DNA from: Cellulomonas sp. HZM
GTDB taxonomy: Bacteria > Actinomycetota > Actinomycetes > Actinomycetales > Cellulomonadaceae
DNA: 64,000 bases
Reading direction: 5' to 3'
Assembly (NCBI RefSeq): GCF_000708885.1
Contig: NZ_JEOE01000012.1
Span: 35,116 to 99,115 of the forward strand
Part shown: in pieces, positions 15,171 to 24,250 of the stretch
Position numbering within the stretch: position 1 is the first letter of the stretch
How the letters are laid out: the number at the start of each line of letters is the position of its first letter
The notes under the pieces: model-generated
The model's database searches: none
Told to the model about the DNA's origin: nothing
Seen by the model: only the letters and a program-made list of their open reading frames with translations
Made by a program: the position numbers and the translations under genes

Positions 15171-17123
15171 GTGACGATCGCACCGCACCGTGCGGCCGCC
15201 CCCGCAGCCGACGCCGCGCGACCCCCGGGACGCGCCGAGGGTCGGTCGAGCGCGGTACCGGCGGCCGACGACGTGCCGAGCTCGCCGCACCGGGGCCGGA
15301 TCCGCGGGCTCGACGGGCTGCGAGCGCTCGCGGTGGCCGCGGTCGTCGCCTACCACCTGTTCCCGCGCGCGGTGCCGGGTGGCTTCCTCGGCGTCGACGC
15401 CTTCTTCGTCGTCAGCGGGTTCCTCATCACGACGCTGCTGCTGCGGGACGTCGAGCGTCGCGGCCGGATCTCGCTCGTGCCGTTCTGGGTGCGGCGCGCA
15501 CGGCGGCTGCTGCCGGCGCTCGCGCTCGTCGTCGTGGTGTCGCTCCCGCTCGCGCGCGCCGCCGATCCCGACCTGCTCGTGGGCATCGGGCGCGAGGTGC
15601 TCGGCGCGCTCACGTTCTCGACCAACTGGCTCGCGATCGCCGCAGGCACCAGCTATTTCGGTGCGACCGCTCCGGAGCTGTTCCAGCCGTTCTGGTCGCT
15701 CGCGATCGAGGAGCAGTTCTACCTCGTGTGGCCGTTGCTGCTGGTGCTGCTACTCGCGTTCGGGCGGTCCTGGCGCGGCCGCGCTCGCGTCGTGGGAGCC
15801 GCGGCGCTCGCGTCCGCGCTGCTCATGGCCGTGCTGTACGTGCCCGGCGGCGACCCGACGCGCGTGTACTACGGGACCGTGACGCACGCGTTCGGGCTGC
15901 TGATCGGTGCGGCGGCCGCGTTCGCGTGGACCGGCCGGGGCGCGTCGATGCTCCCGCGGACGCGCTGGGCCCGGTGGGCCGGTCCCGCGTCGCTCGGCGC
16001 GCTCGCGCTGCTCGTCGTCGTCCTGCGCGCGGACGGGACGTTCGCCTACCGCGGCGGGATCCTGCTCGGCTCCGCGCTCGCCGCCGTCGCGGTCGTCGCG
16101 TGCACCGGGCCGGTGGGCGCGTACGTGCGGCTGCTCGAGACCCGGCCGCTCGTGTGGGTGGGCGAGCGGTCGTACGGCATCTACCTGTGGCACTGGCCGG
16201 TGATCCTCGTGATCGCCGCGTTCGCTGGGCAGGAGCCCGGCAGCAGCACGTGGTGGCGCGTCGCGGTGGCCGCGGTGGGCGTCACGCTCGTCGCGGCGTG
16301 GGCGAGCCACCGGTGGGTCGAGCAGCCGGTCCGCGAGCTGGGGTTCCGTGGCGTCGCCGCCCGCATCGGGTCGTCCCTGCGGGTCGGCGCACCCGGTCCG
16401 CGCGTCGTCGCGGGCGTCGTCGCCGTCGCGGTCGTCGCAGCGGCGCTCGTCGTCGTGACCGCGCCGTCGGTGTCGCAGGCCCAGTGCGCGGTCGAGGCGG
16501 CGCAACGAGAGATCGCCCAGCGCGACGCAGCCGCGCGTGAGCACGCCGGCGCGCACGGGTCGGGGGACGCCGCGGACGCGGCAGCGGGGATCGCGGCGCT
16601 CACCGGGCCGGTCACGGGAGAGGACGTCGTCGCGTTCGGCGACTCGGTGCTGTCCGCGGCGGCGCCCACGATGTACCGCGAGCTGCCCGGCATCCGGATC
16701 GACGCCAAGCCGATCCGCAAGTGGGTGGACGCCGACGAGATCGTCGAGGCAGCCGCCGCGAAGGGCGAGCTGCGTCCCGTCGTGGTGCTGAACTTCGGCA
16801 CCAACGGAGGCTTCCAGTTCCCGGGCTCCGCGAAGGCGCTCGGCAAGGTGCTCGACGCGATCGGTCCCGACCGCGCGGTCGTCGTCGTCACGATCAACGG
16901 CATCAGCCACTGGGTGCCGGACGCGAACGCCGAGCTGAGGAAGCTCGTCGCGAGCCACCCCAACGTGCACGTGGCCGACTGGCACGCGTATGTCGCAGCG
17001 CACCCCGGGCTGCTGCACGCCGACCGCACGCACCCGAACATGACCGGGGTCGAGCGGTACACGAGCGTGCTCGAGGACGCGCTCGACGACCTGGTGCCGG
17101 CCGACGGCGGGTCCCGCTCGTAG
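15171..17123 (+). CDS. Acyltransferase-3 / SGNH-hydrolase fusion, OatA-like O-acetyltransferase
   Basis: 650 residues. Residues about 40-400 are an acyltransferase-3 membrane domain with some ten TM helices (RGLDGLRALAVAAVVAYHLF, FFVVSGFLITTLLL, FWSLAIEEQFYLVWPL). A TM link and a short coiled stretch lead to an extracytoplasmic SGNH domain (about 480-645) with Ser492 in AFGDSVLS and the D618/H621 pair in DRTHPN. This layout transfers acetyl groups across the membrane to peptidoglycan or another surface glycan, often giving lysozyme resistance. The GTG start has a strong Shine-Dalgarno (GAGGAGGAG about 15159-15168). The acceptor is inferred from the family, not visible in the sequence. Confidence 0.92.
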   Translation: MTIAPHRAAAPAADAARPPGRAEGRSSAVPAADDVPSSPHRGRIRGLDGLRALAVAAVVAYHLFPRAVPGGFLGVDAFFVVSGFLITTLLLRDVERRGRISLVPFWVRRARRLLPALALVVVVSLPLARAADPDLLVGIGREVLGALTFSTNWLAIAAGTSYFGATAPELFQPFWSLAIEEQFYLVWPLLLVLLLAFGRSWRGRARVVGAAALASALLMAVLYVPGGDPTRVYYGTVTHAFGLLIGAAAAFAWTGRGASMLPRTRWARWAGPASLGALALLVVVLRADGTFAYRGGILLGSALAAVAVVACTGPVGAYVRLLETRPLVWVGERSYGIYLWHWPVILVIAAFAGQEPGSSTWWRVAVAAVGVTLVAAWASHRWVEQPVRELGFRGVAARIGSSLRVGAPGPRVVAGVVAVAVVAAALVVVTAPSVSQAQCAVEAAQREIAQRDAAAREHAGAHGSGDAADAAAGIAALTGPVTGEDVVAFGDSVLSAAAPTMYRELPGIRIDAKPIRKWVDADEIVEAAAAKGELRPVVVLNFGTNGGFQFPGSAKALGKVLDAIGPDRAVVVVTINGISHWVPDANAELRKLVASHPNVHVADWHAYVAAHPGLLHADRTHPNMTGVERYTSVLEDALDDLVPADGGSRS

Positions 17124-17182
17124 CGCTCGGGGCAAGTCCCGGTCTCGCGAACGCCATGCGCTGCACGAGACCGGCAAAGATC

Positions 17183-17196
17183 TCTCGATGTGAAGA
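17183..17196. promoter_or_regulatory. Possible operator shared by sucC and icd
   Basis: TCTCGATGTGAAGA is an imperfect version of the TCTCGA-N2-TCGAGA palindrome seen upstream of icd (29010-29023), and both are preceded by GATC. It overlaps a candidate -35 (TGAAGA 17191-17196), which is 17 bases from TACGAT (17214-17219). Confidence 0.45.
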
Positions 17197-17282
17197 CATC
17201 TCCGCCGCGCGGCTACGATCAGGACCGGCGCTGCTGCCGAACCCGAGGCCGCAGACGTGGTCGATGAGAGGAACCGGACCAG

Positions 17283-18470
17283 GTGGACCTGTTCGAGTAC
17301 CAGGCACGTGACATCTTCGAGAAGCACGGTGTTCCCGTGCTCCGTGGCGTGGTCGCCACGACCGCCGACGGGGCGCGCGCCGGAGCCGAGCAGCTGCTCG
17401 GCGACGAGTCCGGCGTCGTCGTGGTCAAGGCTCAGGTCAAGACCGGCGGCCGCGGCAAGGCGGGCGGCGTCAAGATCGCCCGTAGCGCCGACGAGGCCGC
17501 CGAGAGGGCCGGCGAGATCCTCGGCATGGACATCAAGGGCCACACGGTCCACCGCGTGATGGTCGCCGAGGGCGCCAGGATCGCCCAGGAGTTCTACTTC
17601 TCCGTGCTGCTGGACCGGGCCGAGCGCCGCTACCTCGCGATGTGCTCGGTCGAGGGCGGCATGGAGATCGAGGAGCTCGCGGTCGAGCGCCCCGAGGCGC
17701 TCGCACGCGTCGCGGTGGACCCGCGCACGGGCATCGACCAGGCGAAGGCCGACGAGATCGTCGACGCCGCCGGGTTCCCGACGAAGACCACGCCCGAGAT
17801 CGCGGCCAAGGTCGCGGACGTGCTCCAGAAGCTGTGGGCGGTCTACCAGGGCGAGGACGCGACGCTCGTCGAGGTCAACCCGCTCGTGCTCACCGAGGAC
17901 GGTGACGTCGTCGCGCTCGACGGCAAGGTCACGCTCGACGCGAACGCCGACTTCCGCCACGCGGACCACGCCGAGCTCGAGGACAAGGCCGCGGCCGACC
18001 CGCTCGAGGCGCGTGCCAAGGAGAAGGACCTCAACTACGTCAAGCTCGACGGCGAGGTCGGGATCATCGGCAACGGCGCGGGCCTCGTCATGAGCACGCT
18101 CGACGTCGTCGCCTACGCGGGCGAGAAGCACGGTGGGGTCAAGCCCGCCAACTTCCTCGACATCGGCGGCGGCGCCTCGGCCGAGGTCATGGCCGCGGGC
18201 CTGGACATCATCCTGTCGGACCCGCAGGTCAAGTCGGTGTTCGTCAACGTCTTCGGTGGCATCACGGCGTGCGACGCGGTCGCCAACGGCATCGTCGCGG
18301 CGCTCGAGATCCTGGGCGACGAGGCGAGCAAGCCGCTCGTCGTGCGCCTCGACGGCAACAACGTGGTCGAGGGTCGGCGCATCCTCGCCGACGCCGGCCA
18401 CCCGCTCGTGACGCTCGCCGACACGATGGACGGCGGGGCCGACAAGGCCGCCGAGCTGGCCAACGCCTGA
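17283..18470 (+). CDS. sucC: Succinyl-CoA ligase (ADP-forming) subunit beta
   Basis: 395 residues. Forms the ATP-grasp/nucleotide-binding subunit of succinyl-CoA synthetase in the TCA cycle. It starts with the conserved [19 protein letters not shown] and carries [19 protein letters not shown] (nucleotide grip), [11 protein letters not shown], and the C-terminal [10 protein letters not shown] phosphohistidine-binding loop. sucD follows after 34 bases in the same operon. GTG 17283 is preceded by GAGAGGAA. The upstream region contains a -35/-10 pair and a motif also present at icd. Confidence 0.98.
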   Translation: MDLFEYQARDIFEKHGVPVLRGVVATTADGARAGAEQLLGDESGVVVVKAQVKTGGRGKAGGVKIARSADEAAERAGEILGMDIKGHTVHRVMVAEGARIAQEFYFSVLLDRAERRYLAMCSVEGGMEIEELAVERPEALARVAVDPRTGIDQAKADEIVDAAGFPTKTTPEIAAKVADVLQKLWAVYQGEDATLVEVNPLVLTEDGDVVALDGKVTLDANADFRHADHAELEDKAAADPLEARAKEKDLNYVKLDGEVGIIGNGAGLVMSTLDVVAYAGEKHGGVKPANFLDIGGGASAEVMAAGLDIILSDPQVKSVFVNVFGGITACDAVANGIVAALEILGDEASKPLVVRLDGNNVVEGRRILADAGHPLVTLADTMDGGADKAAELANA

Positions 18471-18504
18471 GCCCGACCGACTTCAGCAGAGAGAAGCAGC
18501 AACC

Positions 18505-19386
18505 ATGGCGATCTTCCTGACCGAGGCCTCCAAGGTCATCGTCCAGGGCATGACGGGCTCCGAGGGCACGAAGCACACGACCCGCATGCTCGCGTCCGGC
18601 ACGAACGTCGTCGGCGGCGTGAACCCGCGCAAGGCCGGCACGACCGTCGCGTTCGGCGAGACCGAGGTGCCCGTCTTCGGCTCGGTGGCCGACGCGATGG
18701 CCCAGACCGGTGCCGACGTGTCCGTCATCTTCGTCCCGCCGGCCCACACCAAGGGCGCCGTCGTCGAGGCGATCGACGCGGGCATCCCGCTCGTCGTCAT
18801 CATCACCGAGGGCGTCCCGGTCGCGGACACGGCCGAGTTCTTCGCGTACGCGCAGGACAAGGGCGTGCGCCTCGTCGGCCCGAACTGCCCCGGCCTGATC
18901 AGCCCCGGGAAGTCGAACGTCGGCATCATCCCGGCCGACATCACCGGCCCCGGCCGCGTCGGCCTGGTCTCGAAGTCGGGCACGCTGACCTACCAGATGA
19001 TGTACGAGCTGCGGGACTTCGGGTTCTCGTCGGCCGTCGGCATCGGCGGCGACCCGATCATCGGCACGACGCACATCGACGCGCTGGCCGCGTTCGAGGC
19101 GGACCCTGACACGGACCTCATCGTCATGATCGGCGAGATCGGCGGCGACGCCGAGGAGCGTGCCGCGGCCTACATCAAGGAGAACGTGACCAAGCCGGTC
19201 GTCGGCTACGTCGCGGGCTTCACGGCCCCCGAGGGCAAGACGATGGGTCACGCGGGTGCGATCGTGTCCGGCTCGTCGGGCACCGCGGAGGCCAAGAAGG
19301 TCGCCCTCGAGGCCGCCGGCGTCAAGGTCGGCAAGACGCCGTCCGAGACGGCTGCGCTCGCTCGCGAGATCCTCGCGGGCGCCTGA
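18505..19386 (+). CDS. sucD: Succinyl-CoA ligase (ADP-forming) subunit alpha
   Basis: 293 residues, CoA-binding subunit. It shows the N-terminal Rossmann CoA domain ([15 protein letters not shown]), the [15 protein letters not shown] loop, the [15 protein letters not shown] start of the ligase domain and the active phosphohistidine loop [15 protein letters not shown]. Pairs with sucC upstream; a strong hairpin terminator follows at 19400. Confidence 0.98.
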   Translation: MAIFLTEASKVIVQGMTGSEGTKHTTRMLASGTNVVGGVNPRKAGTTVAFGETEVPVFGSVADAMAQTGADVSVIFVPPAHTKGAVVEAIDAGIPLVVIITEGVPVADTAEFFAYAQDKGVRLVGPNCPGLISPGKSNVGIIPADITGPGRVGLVSKSGTLTYQMMYELRDFGFSSAVGIGGDPIIGTTHIDALAAFEADPDTDLIVMIGEIGGDAEERAAAYIKENVTKPVVGYVAGFTAPEGKTMGHAGAIVSGSSGTAEAKKVALEAAGVKVGKTPSETAALAREILAGA

Positions 19387-19399
19387 GCACCACGCACCC

Positions 19400-19434
19400 G
19401 ACGCCCCGGTCACCCACGCGGTGACCGGGGCGTC
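19400..19434 (+). terminator. Hairpin terminator after sucCD
   Basis: Perfect 14-bp stem (19400-19413 with 19421-19434), 7-base loop, 13 bases after the sucD stop. Confidence 0.8.
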
Positions 19435-19582
19435 GTGCTGCGGGGACCGGTCCGGCCCAGGTCGGTCCGCGTGCGACGCGCGGGCTCGCGACGACGTCCG
19501 CGCCGGGTGTGACGAGAAGCGCGCGACCGACTCGCCGCGCCGCCTGCGCCCCCGCGCCGCGCGCCCCGGCGACCATGTCTGC

Positions 19583-20908
19583 GTGAGCCGCACCCGTCCG
19601 CCCCTCGTCGCCGACCGCGCCGCGGGCGGGACCCGGCCCGGTTCACGCGGCCCCGGGGCGCGCCGCCGCGGCGTGCAGCCCCGCACGGGCCCGACGCCGG
19701 CGGTCGGCGAGGCGTTCGCGACGAGCACGCTCGACGGCGCCCCGCGCTGGGTGGGCGGCGTGCTGTGCGCGGTGCAGGCTGCCGTCCTGTCGCTCCTGGT
19801 GCTCGTGCTGCCCGCGGTCGCGGCGTTCGTCGCGACCGCGGCGGACCCGAGCAACGCGCACGTCACGTGGCTGCGGGCGGTCCGCGTGGGTGCATCGCTG
19901 TGGCTCGCGGGGCACGGCGTCGCGCCGGTCGTCGCCGGTACGGCGGTGACGCTCGTGCCGCTCGGGGCGACGGTGCTGCTCGTCTTCGCGTGCTACGCGT
20001 CCGCACGCCGCTCGGGCGTGCCCGTGCGCGCGGCGTTCCTGGCGGGGACGGGCGCGTACGCGGTGCTCGTCGCCCTCGTGGCGCTGGCGTGCGGGGCCGG
20101 CGTGCCCGGGGCGCTGCGCGGCCTCCTCGGCGGCGCGGTCGTCGCGGGTCTCGGGATCGGCGCCGGCCTGCTGCGCAGGCCGGGCGCGCCGACGCTGCGC
20201 GCGGCGACCCGGCCGTACTGGTCCCGGCTGCCGGGCTGGTCGCGCGTCGGGGCCGCGGCCGGCGGGCTGGCCGCGGGGATGCTGGTCCTGGTGTCGTCCG
20301 TGCTCGCGGCCGCGTGGGTCGTCGCGGGCACCGCGACGGTGCGGGACATCGTCGAGGGCCTGGGCGTCGAGTCGGTCGGGGGAGTGGTCCTCGCGTTCGG
20401 TGAGCTGCTGTTCGTGCCGGACCTCGTGGTGTGGGCGCTCGCGTGGCTCGCAGGTCCTGGCTTCGCGGTGGGGTCGGGCACGTCGTTCGCGCCGGGGGGG
20501 CTCACGACGGGACCGATGCCCGCCATCCCGCTGCTGGGCGCGCTCCCGACGAGCTCGCTGCCGGGTGCGTGGCAGCTCGCGACGCCGCTCGTGCTCGCGG
20601 GGGTCGGGGCGCTCGCGGGGTGGTACGTGCATCGTCGGCTCGTGCGCGACGACGTGTGGTGGCGTGCGGTCGCGGCGTGCGCGGTGCTCGCGCTCGCCGC
20701 GGGTGCCGTGTGCGCCGTGCTCGTCGCTCTCGCGTCCGGGGGGGTCGGCCCCGGACGCATGGAGCAGGTCGGCGCATCGGCCTGGAAGGTCGGGGTCGCG
20801 GTGGTGTGGCCGGTGCTGCTGGGTGCGCTCGCGGTCGTCGTGCCGAGCGACGCCGGGGTGCGCGCGGGCGTGGCGCGCCGGCTGGGGCGTCCGCGCGACG
20901 TCGGCTGA
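19583..20908 (+). CDS. DUF6350 polytopic membrane protein
   Basis: 441 residues starting at GTG 19583 (SRTRPP...). A basic, disordered ~50-residue N terminus is followed by about ten hydrophobic segments, consistent with the DUF6350 family (sometimes called PerM-like), which commonly sits between sucD and purN in actinobacteria, as here. Loops such as APGGLTTGPMPAIPLLGALP are typical. Function is not established; cell-division or envelope roles have been proposed for relatives. The stop lies 3 bases from the convergent gene at 20912. The start is uncertain since no Shine-Dalgarno is obvious and in-frame starts exist upstream inside sucD. Confidence 0.85.
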   Translation: MSRTRPPLVADRAAGGTRPGSRGPGARRRGVQPRTGPTPAVGEAFATSTLDGAPRWVGGVLCAVQAAVLSLLVLVLPAVAAFVATAADPSNAHVTWLRAVRVGASLWLAGHGVAPVVAGTAVTLVPLGATVLLVFACYASARRSGVPVRAAFLAGTGAYAVLVALVALACGAGVPGALRGLLGGAVVAGLGIGAGLLRRPGAPTLRAATRPYWSRLPGWSRVGAAAGGLAAGMLVLVSSVLAAAWVVAGTATVRDIVEGLGVESVGGVVLAFGELLFVPDLVVWALAWLAGPGFAVGSGTSFAPGGLTTGPMPAIPLLGALPTSSLPGAWQLATPLVLAGVGALAGWYVHRRLVRDDVWWRAVAACAVLALAAGAVCAVLVALASGGVGPGRMEQVGASAWKVGVAVVWPVLLGALAVVVPSDAGVRAGVARRLGRPRDVG

Positions 20909-20911
20909 GCC

Positions 20912-21472
20912 TCAGCCGCGGCTGCTCGACGGCGTCAGGCGCCGCTGGAGGTCGTCGATCCCCTGGCGGTACACCTGGTCGCACTCGGCGTGCGCGGCCT
21001 GCGTGAGCGCACGGTCGAGGCACTGCGTGTGCGCGGTCTGCAGGTCCCAGGTGAGCGCGAGCGTGCCGCCGGCGAGCAGCCCCCACAGGGTCGCCAGGAC
21101 CGTGCCGGCGATGAGCGTGGGGGTGAGTGCGCCGCGGACGTGGGAGCGGACCGCGAGAACGGCCCCGCGGCCCCCGACGACCGCGGCGGCGAGCACGAGC
21201 ACGAGCGAGAGCACCTGCCACGGGAGCCGGAACGTCGACATGATCGCTCCGACGAGCAGCAGGACCCCGAACAGCGTGCCCAGCGACCGGGCGCGCGCCG
21301 CGCCCGCCGCGTCAGCGGGTCGCTGCGGTGGTCGGCCGCCGGTGCCCGGCTCCGGCTCGTCCGACGCCCGGGGTGCGGGGCGCGGCGGACCGGGGTGCTG
21401 CTGCGGAGGCGGGTACGCGTGCGGCGGCTCGCCCGGGCGGGGCTCCTCGGGCGGCGCGTACGGGTTGCTCAC
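20912..21472 (-). CDS. Pro-rich membrane protein, function unknown
   Basis: 186 residues. The N-terminal ~55 residues are proline-rich and probably cytoplasmic (SNPYAPPEEPRPGEPPHAYP), followed by about three TM helices (near residues 68-86, 92-110 and 120-145) and a C-terminal segment with two Cys (QCLDRALTQAAHAECDQVY). The GTG start at 21472 lies 6 bases behind GAGAAT, so a leaderless transcript is possible. It is convergent with the DUF6350 gene and divergent from purN. No family recognised. Confidence 0.75.
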   Translation of the reverse strand: MSNPYAPPEEPRPGEPPHAYPPPQQHPGPPRPAPRASDEPEPGTGGRPPQRPADAAGAARARSLGTLFGVLLLVGAIMSTFRLPWQVLSLVLVLAAAVVGGRGAVLAVRSHVRGALTPTLIAGTVLATLWGLLAGGTLALTWDLQTAHTQCLDRALTQAAHAECDQVYRQGIDDLQRRLTPSSSRG

Positions 21473-21524
21473 CCCGGCATTCTCACCCACGCAGCCCCGT
21501 CGTCGTCCCGCGGTCCACGCCCGG

Positions 21525-21530
21525 TAGGGT
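21525..21530 (+). promoter_or_regulatory. -10 box of purN, leaderless arrangement
   Basis: TAGGGT, 7 bases, then GTG 21538; no Shine-Dalgarno. Confidence 0.55.
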
Positions 21531-21537
21531 GCCGCGC

Positions 21538-22170
21538 GTGAGCACACCCACCCCTGACACCCGGACGTCGGGCCGCCTCGTCGTGCTGGTCTCCGGGACC
21601 GGATCGAACCTCGCGGCGCTGCTCGAGGCGCACCGCGACCCTGCGTTCGGCGCGCGGGTCGTCGGGGTCGTCGCCGACCGTGCGGACATCCGTGCGCTCG
21701 AGATCGCCCGCGAGGCGGGGGTCCCGACGGCGGTCGTCCGGCTGGGCGACTTCCCGGACCGCGCTGCCTGGGACGACGCGCTCACGCAGGCGGTCGCGAT
21801 GTTCTCGCCGGACGTCGTGGTGCTGGCCGGGTTCATGAAGCTCGTCGGGCCGCCGTTCCTCGCCAGGTTCGAGAACCGCGTGGTGAACACGCACCCCGCG
21901 CTGCTGCCGTCGTTCCCGGGCGCGCACGGCGTCCGGGACGCGCTGGCGTACGGCGTGAAGGTGTCGGGCTGCTCGGTGATCGTCGTGGACGGCGGCGTCG
22001 ACGCGGGGCCGATCCTCGCGCAGGAGGCCGTGCCTGTCCTCGCCGACGACGACGAGGCGTCGTTGCACGAGCGCATCAAGGTCGTCGAGCGGGGGCTCCT
22101 GGTGGACGTCGTCGGGCGCATCGCTCGCGGCGGGCTCACCGTCGACGGACGGACCGCCGCGATCGGCTGA
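21538..22170 (+). CDS. purN: Phosphoribosylglycinamide formyltransferase
   Basis: 210 residues. Transfers a formyl group from 10-formyl-THF to GAR in purine synthesis. Visible motifs: the phosphate-binding VLVSGTGSNLAALLEAH, the folate loop VVLAGFMKLVGPPFL, NTHPALLPSFPGAHGV with the catalytic Asn-His, and SVIVVDGGVDAGPILAQE with the catalytic Asp. purH, usually next to purN in actinobacteria, lies 2.1 kb downstream behind a divergent epimerase/TetR pair. GTG start behind a TAGGGT -10 box. Confidence 0.97.
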   Translation: MSTPTPDTRTSGRLVVLVSGTGSNLAALLEAHRDPAFGARVVGVVADRADIRALEIAREAGVPTAVVRLGDFPDRAAWDDALTQAVAMFSPDVVVLAGFMKLVGPPFLARFENRVVNTHPALLPSFPGAHGVRDALAYGVKVSGCSVIVVDGGVDAGPILAQEAVPVLADDDEASLHERIKVVERGLLVDVVGRIARGGLTVDGRTAAIG

Positions 22171-22181
22171 CGCGCGGCCGC

Positions 22182-23129
22182 TCACGCGGAGACGCGTCCC
22201 TGCCACCACGTGACGGTCTCGCGCACGATCGCGTCCCACGGCGTCGGGGAGAGCCCGAGCGTGCGCTCGGTGGCCGACGAGTCGACGACGAACGGCTCCG
22301 TGAACTGGTACCGCACGCGTGCGACCTCGCGCACGGCGGGGACCGCGACGCCCATCGTGCGCAGCATCCAGGCGGGTACGGGAGAGATGTTCGGTACGGG
22401 CACCCCCGCCTCCGTCGCGAGGCGTCCCGCGAGGTCGCGGTAGGAGAGCGGTGCGTCGGTCGGGGCGACCCATGCGGAGCCCCATGCCCGCTCGTCCTGG
22501 GCCACGGCGGCGAGAGCCGCGACGAGGTCCGCCAGGTAGGTCCACGAGTGCGGCTGGTCGGGATCGCCGACCGGGCGCAGGGTGCGGCCCGCCAGCAGGG
22601 GCTCCATGAGCATCGCGCCGGCGTGCGCCGTGCCGAGTGCGCCGGGCCCGAGGTAGTCGCTCGCGCGGACCTCGGTCGCGCGCAGCCGACCGGCCTCGTG
22701 CCGCGCGAGCGCCTCGCGCCACATCTGGGCGCGCACCGCCCCCTTCGCCTCGGTGCTGCGCAGCGGCGTCGCCTCGGTCATCACGCCCGACCCCGCGCCG
22801 TACCCGTACAGGTTGCCGACGGTGACCAGCACCGCACCGGTGCGTTCGGCGACGTCCATCGCCGCGCCGTGCAGCACCGGCCACAGCTGCGGCCAACGGT
22901 GGTACGGCGGGTTGGCGGCGTCGACGAGCGACGCCGCGCCCACGGCCAGCCGCGCCAGCGAGCTCGCGTCCGACGCGTCGGCGGCCACGTGGCGCACGCC
23001 GGGCACGGCCGCCCGCCCTTCCGGTGCGCCGCTGCGGGAGACGACGACGACGTCGTGACCCTGCTCGACGAACAGGTCGGTGAGCGCCGACCCGACGGGG
23101 CCCTTGCCGAGGACGACGTGACGTGCCAT
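22182..23129 (-). CDS. NAD-dependent epimerase/dehydratase-family protein
   Basis: 315 residues, extended short-chain dehydrogenase fold. Begins with a Rossmann-type loop HVVLGKGPVGSALTDLF, unusually containing Lys in place of the first GxxG small residue; the segment VTVGNLYGYGAGSGVM holds the YGxG part typical of epimerase relatives. No classical YxxxK is visible, so catalysis is uncertain; it may be a NAD(P)H-sensing or atypical reductase. It is divergently transcribed from a TetR regulator across two identical operators, so its expression is likely repressed by that regulator and induced by an unknown ligand. The ATG at 23129 was chosen as the first codon of the conserved fold. Confidence 0.85.
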   Translation of the reverse strand: MARHVVLGKGPVGSALTDLFVEQGHDVVVVSRSGAPEGRAAVPGVRHVAADASDASSLARLAVGAASLVDAANPPYHRWPQLWPVLHGAAMDVAERTGAVLVTVGNLYGYGAGSGVMTEATPLRSTEAKGAVRAQMWREALARHEAGRLRATEVRASDYLGPGALGTAHAGAMLMEPLLAGRTLRPVGDPDQPHSWTYLADLVAALAAVAQDERAWGSAWVAPTDAPLSYRDLAGRLATEAGVPVPNISPVPAWMLRTMGVAVPAVREVARVRYQFTEPFVVDSSATERTLGLSPTPWDAIVRETVTWWQGRVSA

Positions 23130-23148
23130 GACTTCTCCAGACGTCGGG

Positions 23149-23163
23149 GAGAGCGGTGCTCTC
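23149..23163. promoter_or_regulatory. TetR operator 1
   Basis: GAGAGC-GGT-GCTCTC is a perfect palindrome 19 bases upstream of the epimerase ATG. Confidence 0.7.
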
Positions 23164-23201
23164 GGATGTGAGCAGCGTTCACCCAACGCGACCGGATGTC
23201 A

Positions 23202-23214
23202 AGAGCGGTGCTCT
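23202..23214. promoter_or_regulatory. TetR operator 2
   Basis: AGAGC-GGT-GCTCT repeats the operator core 52 bases from operator 1 and 26 bases before the TetR ATG. A further GCGCTCTC half-site lies at about 23227-23234. Confidence 0.7.
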
Positions 23215-23240
23215 CATTGCGGATCGGCGCTCTCGGCGGC

Positions 23241-24053
23241 ATGCTGTCGGCCATGCCCGACGACGCGCCCGCACCCGCACGAGCGGCCACCGCCCGCGAA
23301 CGCGCCCGCCAGTCCTTCACCGCGGACCTCCTCGATGCGGCCCGCGCGCGCGTCCGGTCCGAGGGCGCCGCACAGCTGTCGCTGCGCGCCGTCGCGCGTG
23401 ACCTGGGCGTCGCCTCGTCGGCCGTCTACCGCTACGTCGACTCGCGTGACGCGCTGATCACGCTGCTCGTCATCGAGGCCTACGACGCCGCGGGCGAGGC
23501 GTGCGAGCGGGCGGCCCGCGACGCGGCCGGCAGCGACCCGCTGGACCTGTGGCTCGCCGTCGCGCGCGCATTCCGAGGGTGGGCGCTGCACGACCGGCAC
23601 GCGTTCGAGCTCGTCTACGGCACCCCGGTCCCCGGCTACATCGCGCCCCAGGACACGGTCCGCCACGCGACGCGCGTGTGGGCCGCGATCGGCACCTCGG
23701 TCTTCGAGGCCGCGCGCGTCGGCCGGAGTCCGACCGACGCGGAGGAGGTGCTCGCGCTGCGGCTGGTCTCGCCCGAGGTCGTCGCGGTCGCGGTGCAGGT
23801 CGGGTCGGCACGCCAGGCCGACGACGAGCCGTCGGGCGGACCCATGGACGCAGCCGACGGCCTCGCGGGCGCCCCTGAGCACGTCGCAGCCGCCGCCGCG
23901 GGAGCGCTCGCGTCGATGTCGCTGTTCGCCGCGCTGCTCGGCGCGGTCACGATGGAGCTGTTCGGCCACCTGTACGGCATGACGACCGACGCGGACCGGC
24001 TGTTCGAGACGACCATGACGGCTGCTGCGCGAGGTGCGGGCCTCGTCGGCTGA
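23241..24053 (+). CDS. TetR-family regulator with WHG-type C-terminal domain
   Basis: 270 residues. The N-terminal HTH (about residues 24-70; [25 protein letters not shown]) is followed by a WHG-type ligand domain ([22 protein letters not shown]). It very likely controls itself and the divergent epimerase through the two palindromes in the 111-base intergenic region. ATG 23241 is used; 23253 is equally possible. An in-frame start at 23196 is rejected because it would place operator 2 inside the gene. Confidence 0.9.
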   Translation: MLSAMPDDAPAPARAATARERARQSFTADLLDAARARVRSEGAAQLSLRAVARDLGVASSAVYRYVDSRDALITLLVIEAYDAAGEACERAARDAAGSDPLDLWLAVARAFRGWALHDRHAFELVYGTPVPGYIAPQDTVRHATRVWAAIGTSVFEAARVGRSPTDAEEVLALRLVSPEVVAVAVQVGSARQADDEPSGGPMDAADGLAGAPEHVAAAAAGALASMSLFAALLGAVTMELFGHLYGMTTDADRLFETTMTAAARGAGLVG

Positions 24054-24086
24054 CGCGCGGCCGTCGCCAGCTACCCCGCGCGGGGC

Positions 24087-24092
24087 TAGACT
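24087..24092 (+). promoter_or_regulatory. -10 box of purH
   Basis: TAGACT ends 7 bases before the start of the ZTP riboswitch, so transcription probably starts right at the aptamer. Confidence 0.55.
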
Positions 24093-24099
24093 CGCACGC

Positions 24100-24174
24100 G
24101 GTCGTGACTGGCGAGGGTGGGCAACCACCGGGGAGCGGCCGCAGTGCCCTGCAGTGCGCCGCCCGCCTGGGCGC
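24100..24174 (+). ncRNA. ZTP riboswitch (pfl motif) controlling purH
   Basis: Contains the conserved pfl blocks: GACTGGCG (24106-24113), a GGTGG/CCACC hairpin running into CCACCGGGGAGCG (24125-24137), and CCGCCTGGGC (24163-24172). The class binds ZMP/ZTP, the AICAR intermediate that accumulates when 10-formyl-THF is short, and turns on purine and folate genes. Here it precedes purH, whose AICAR transformylase consumes ZMP. The 3' region (24175-24240) is very GC-rich, with GCCTGGG/CCCAGGC able to pair as a terminator or anti-terminator. Confidence 0.92.
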
Positions 24175-24250
24175 CTGGGTCCGTTGCCCGTCCCGGGCCG
24201 GCCCAGGCCGGCCTGTCGTGCCGAACCGGCACGCGCCGACAGGAGTGGTC

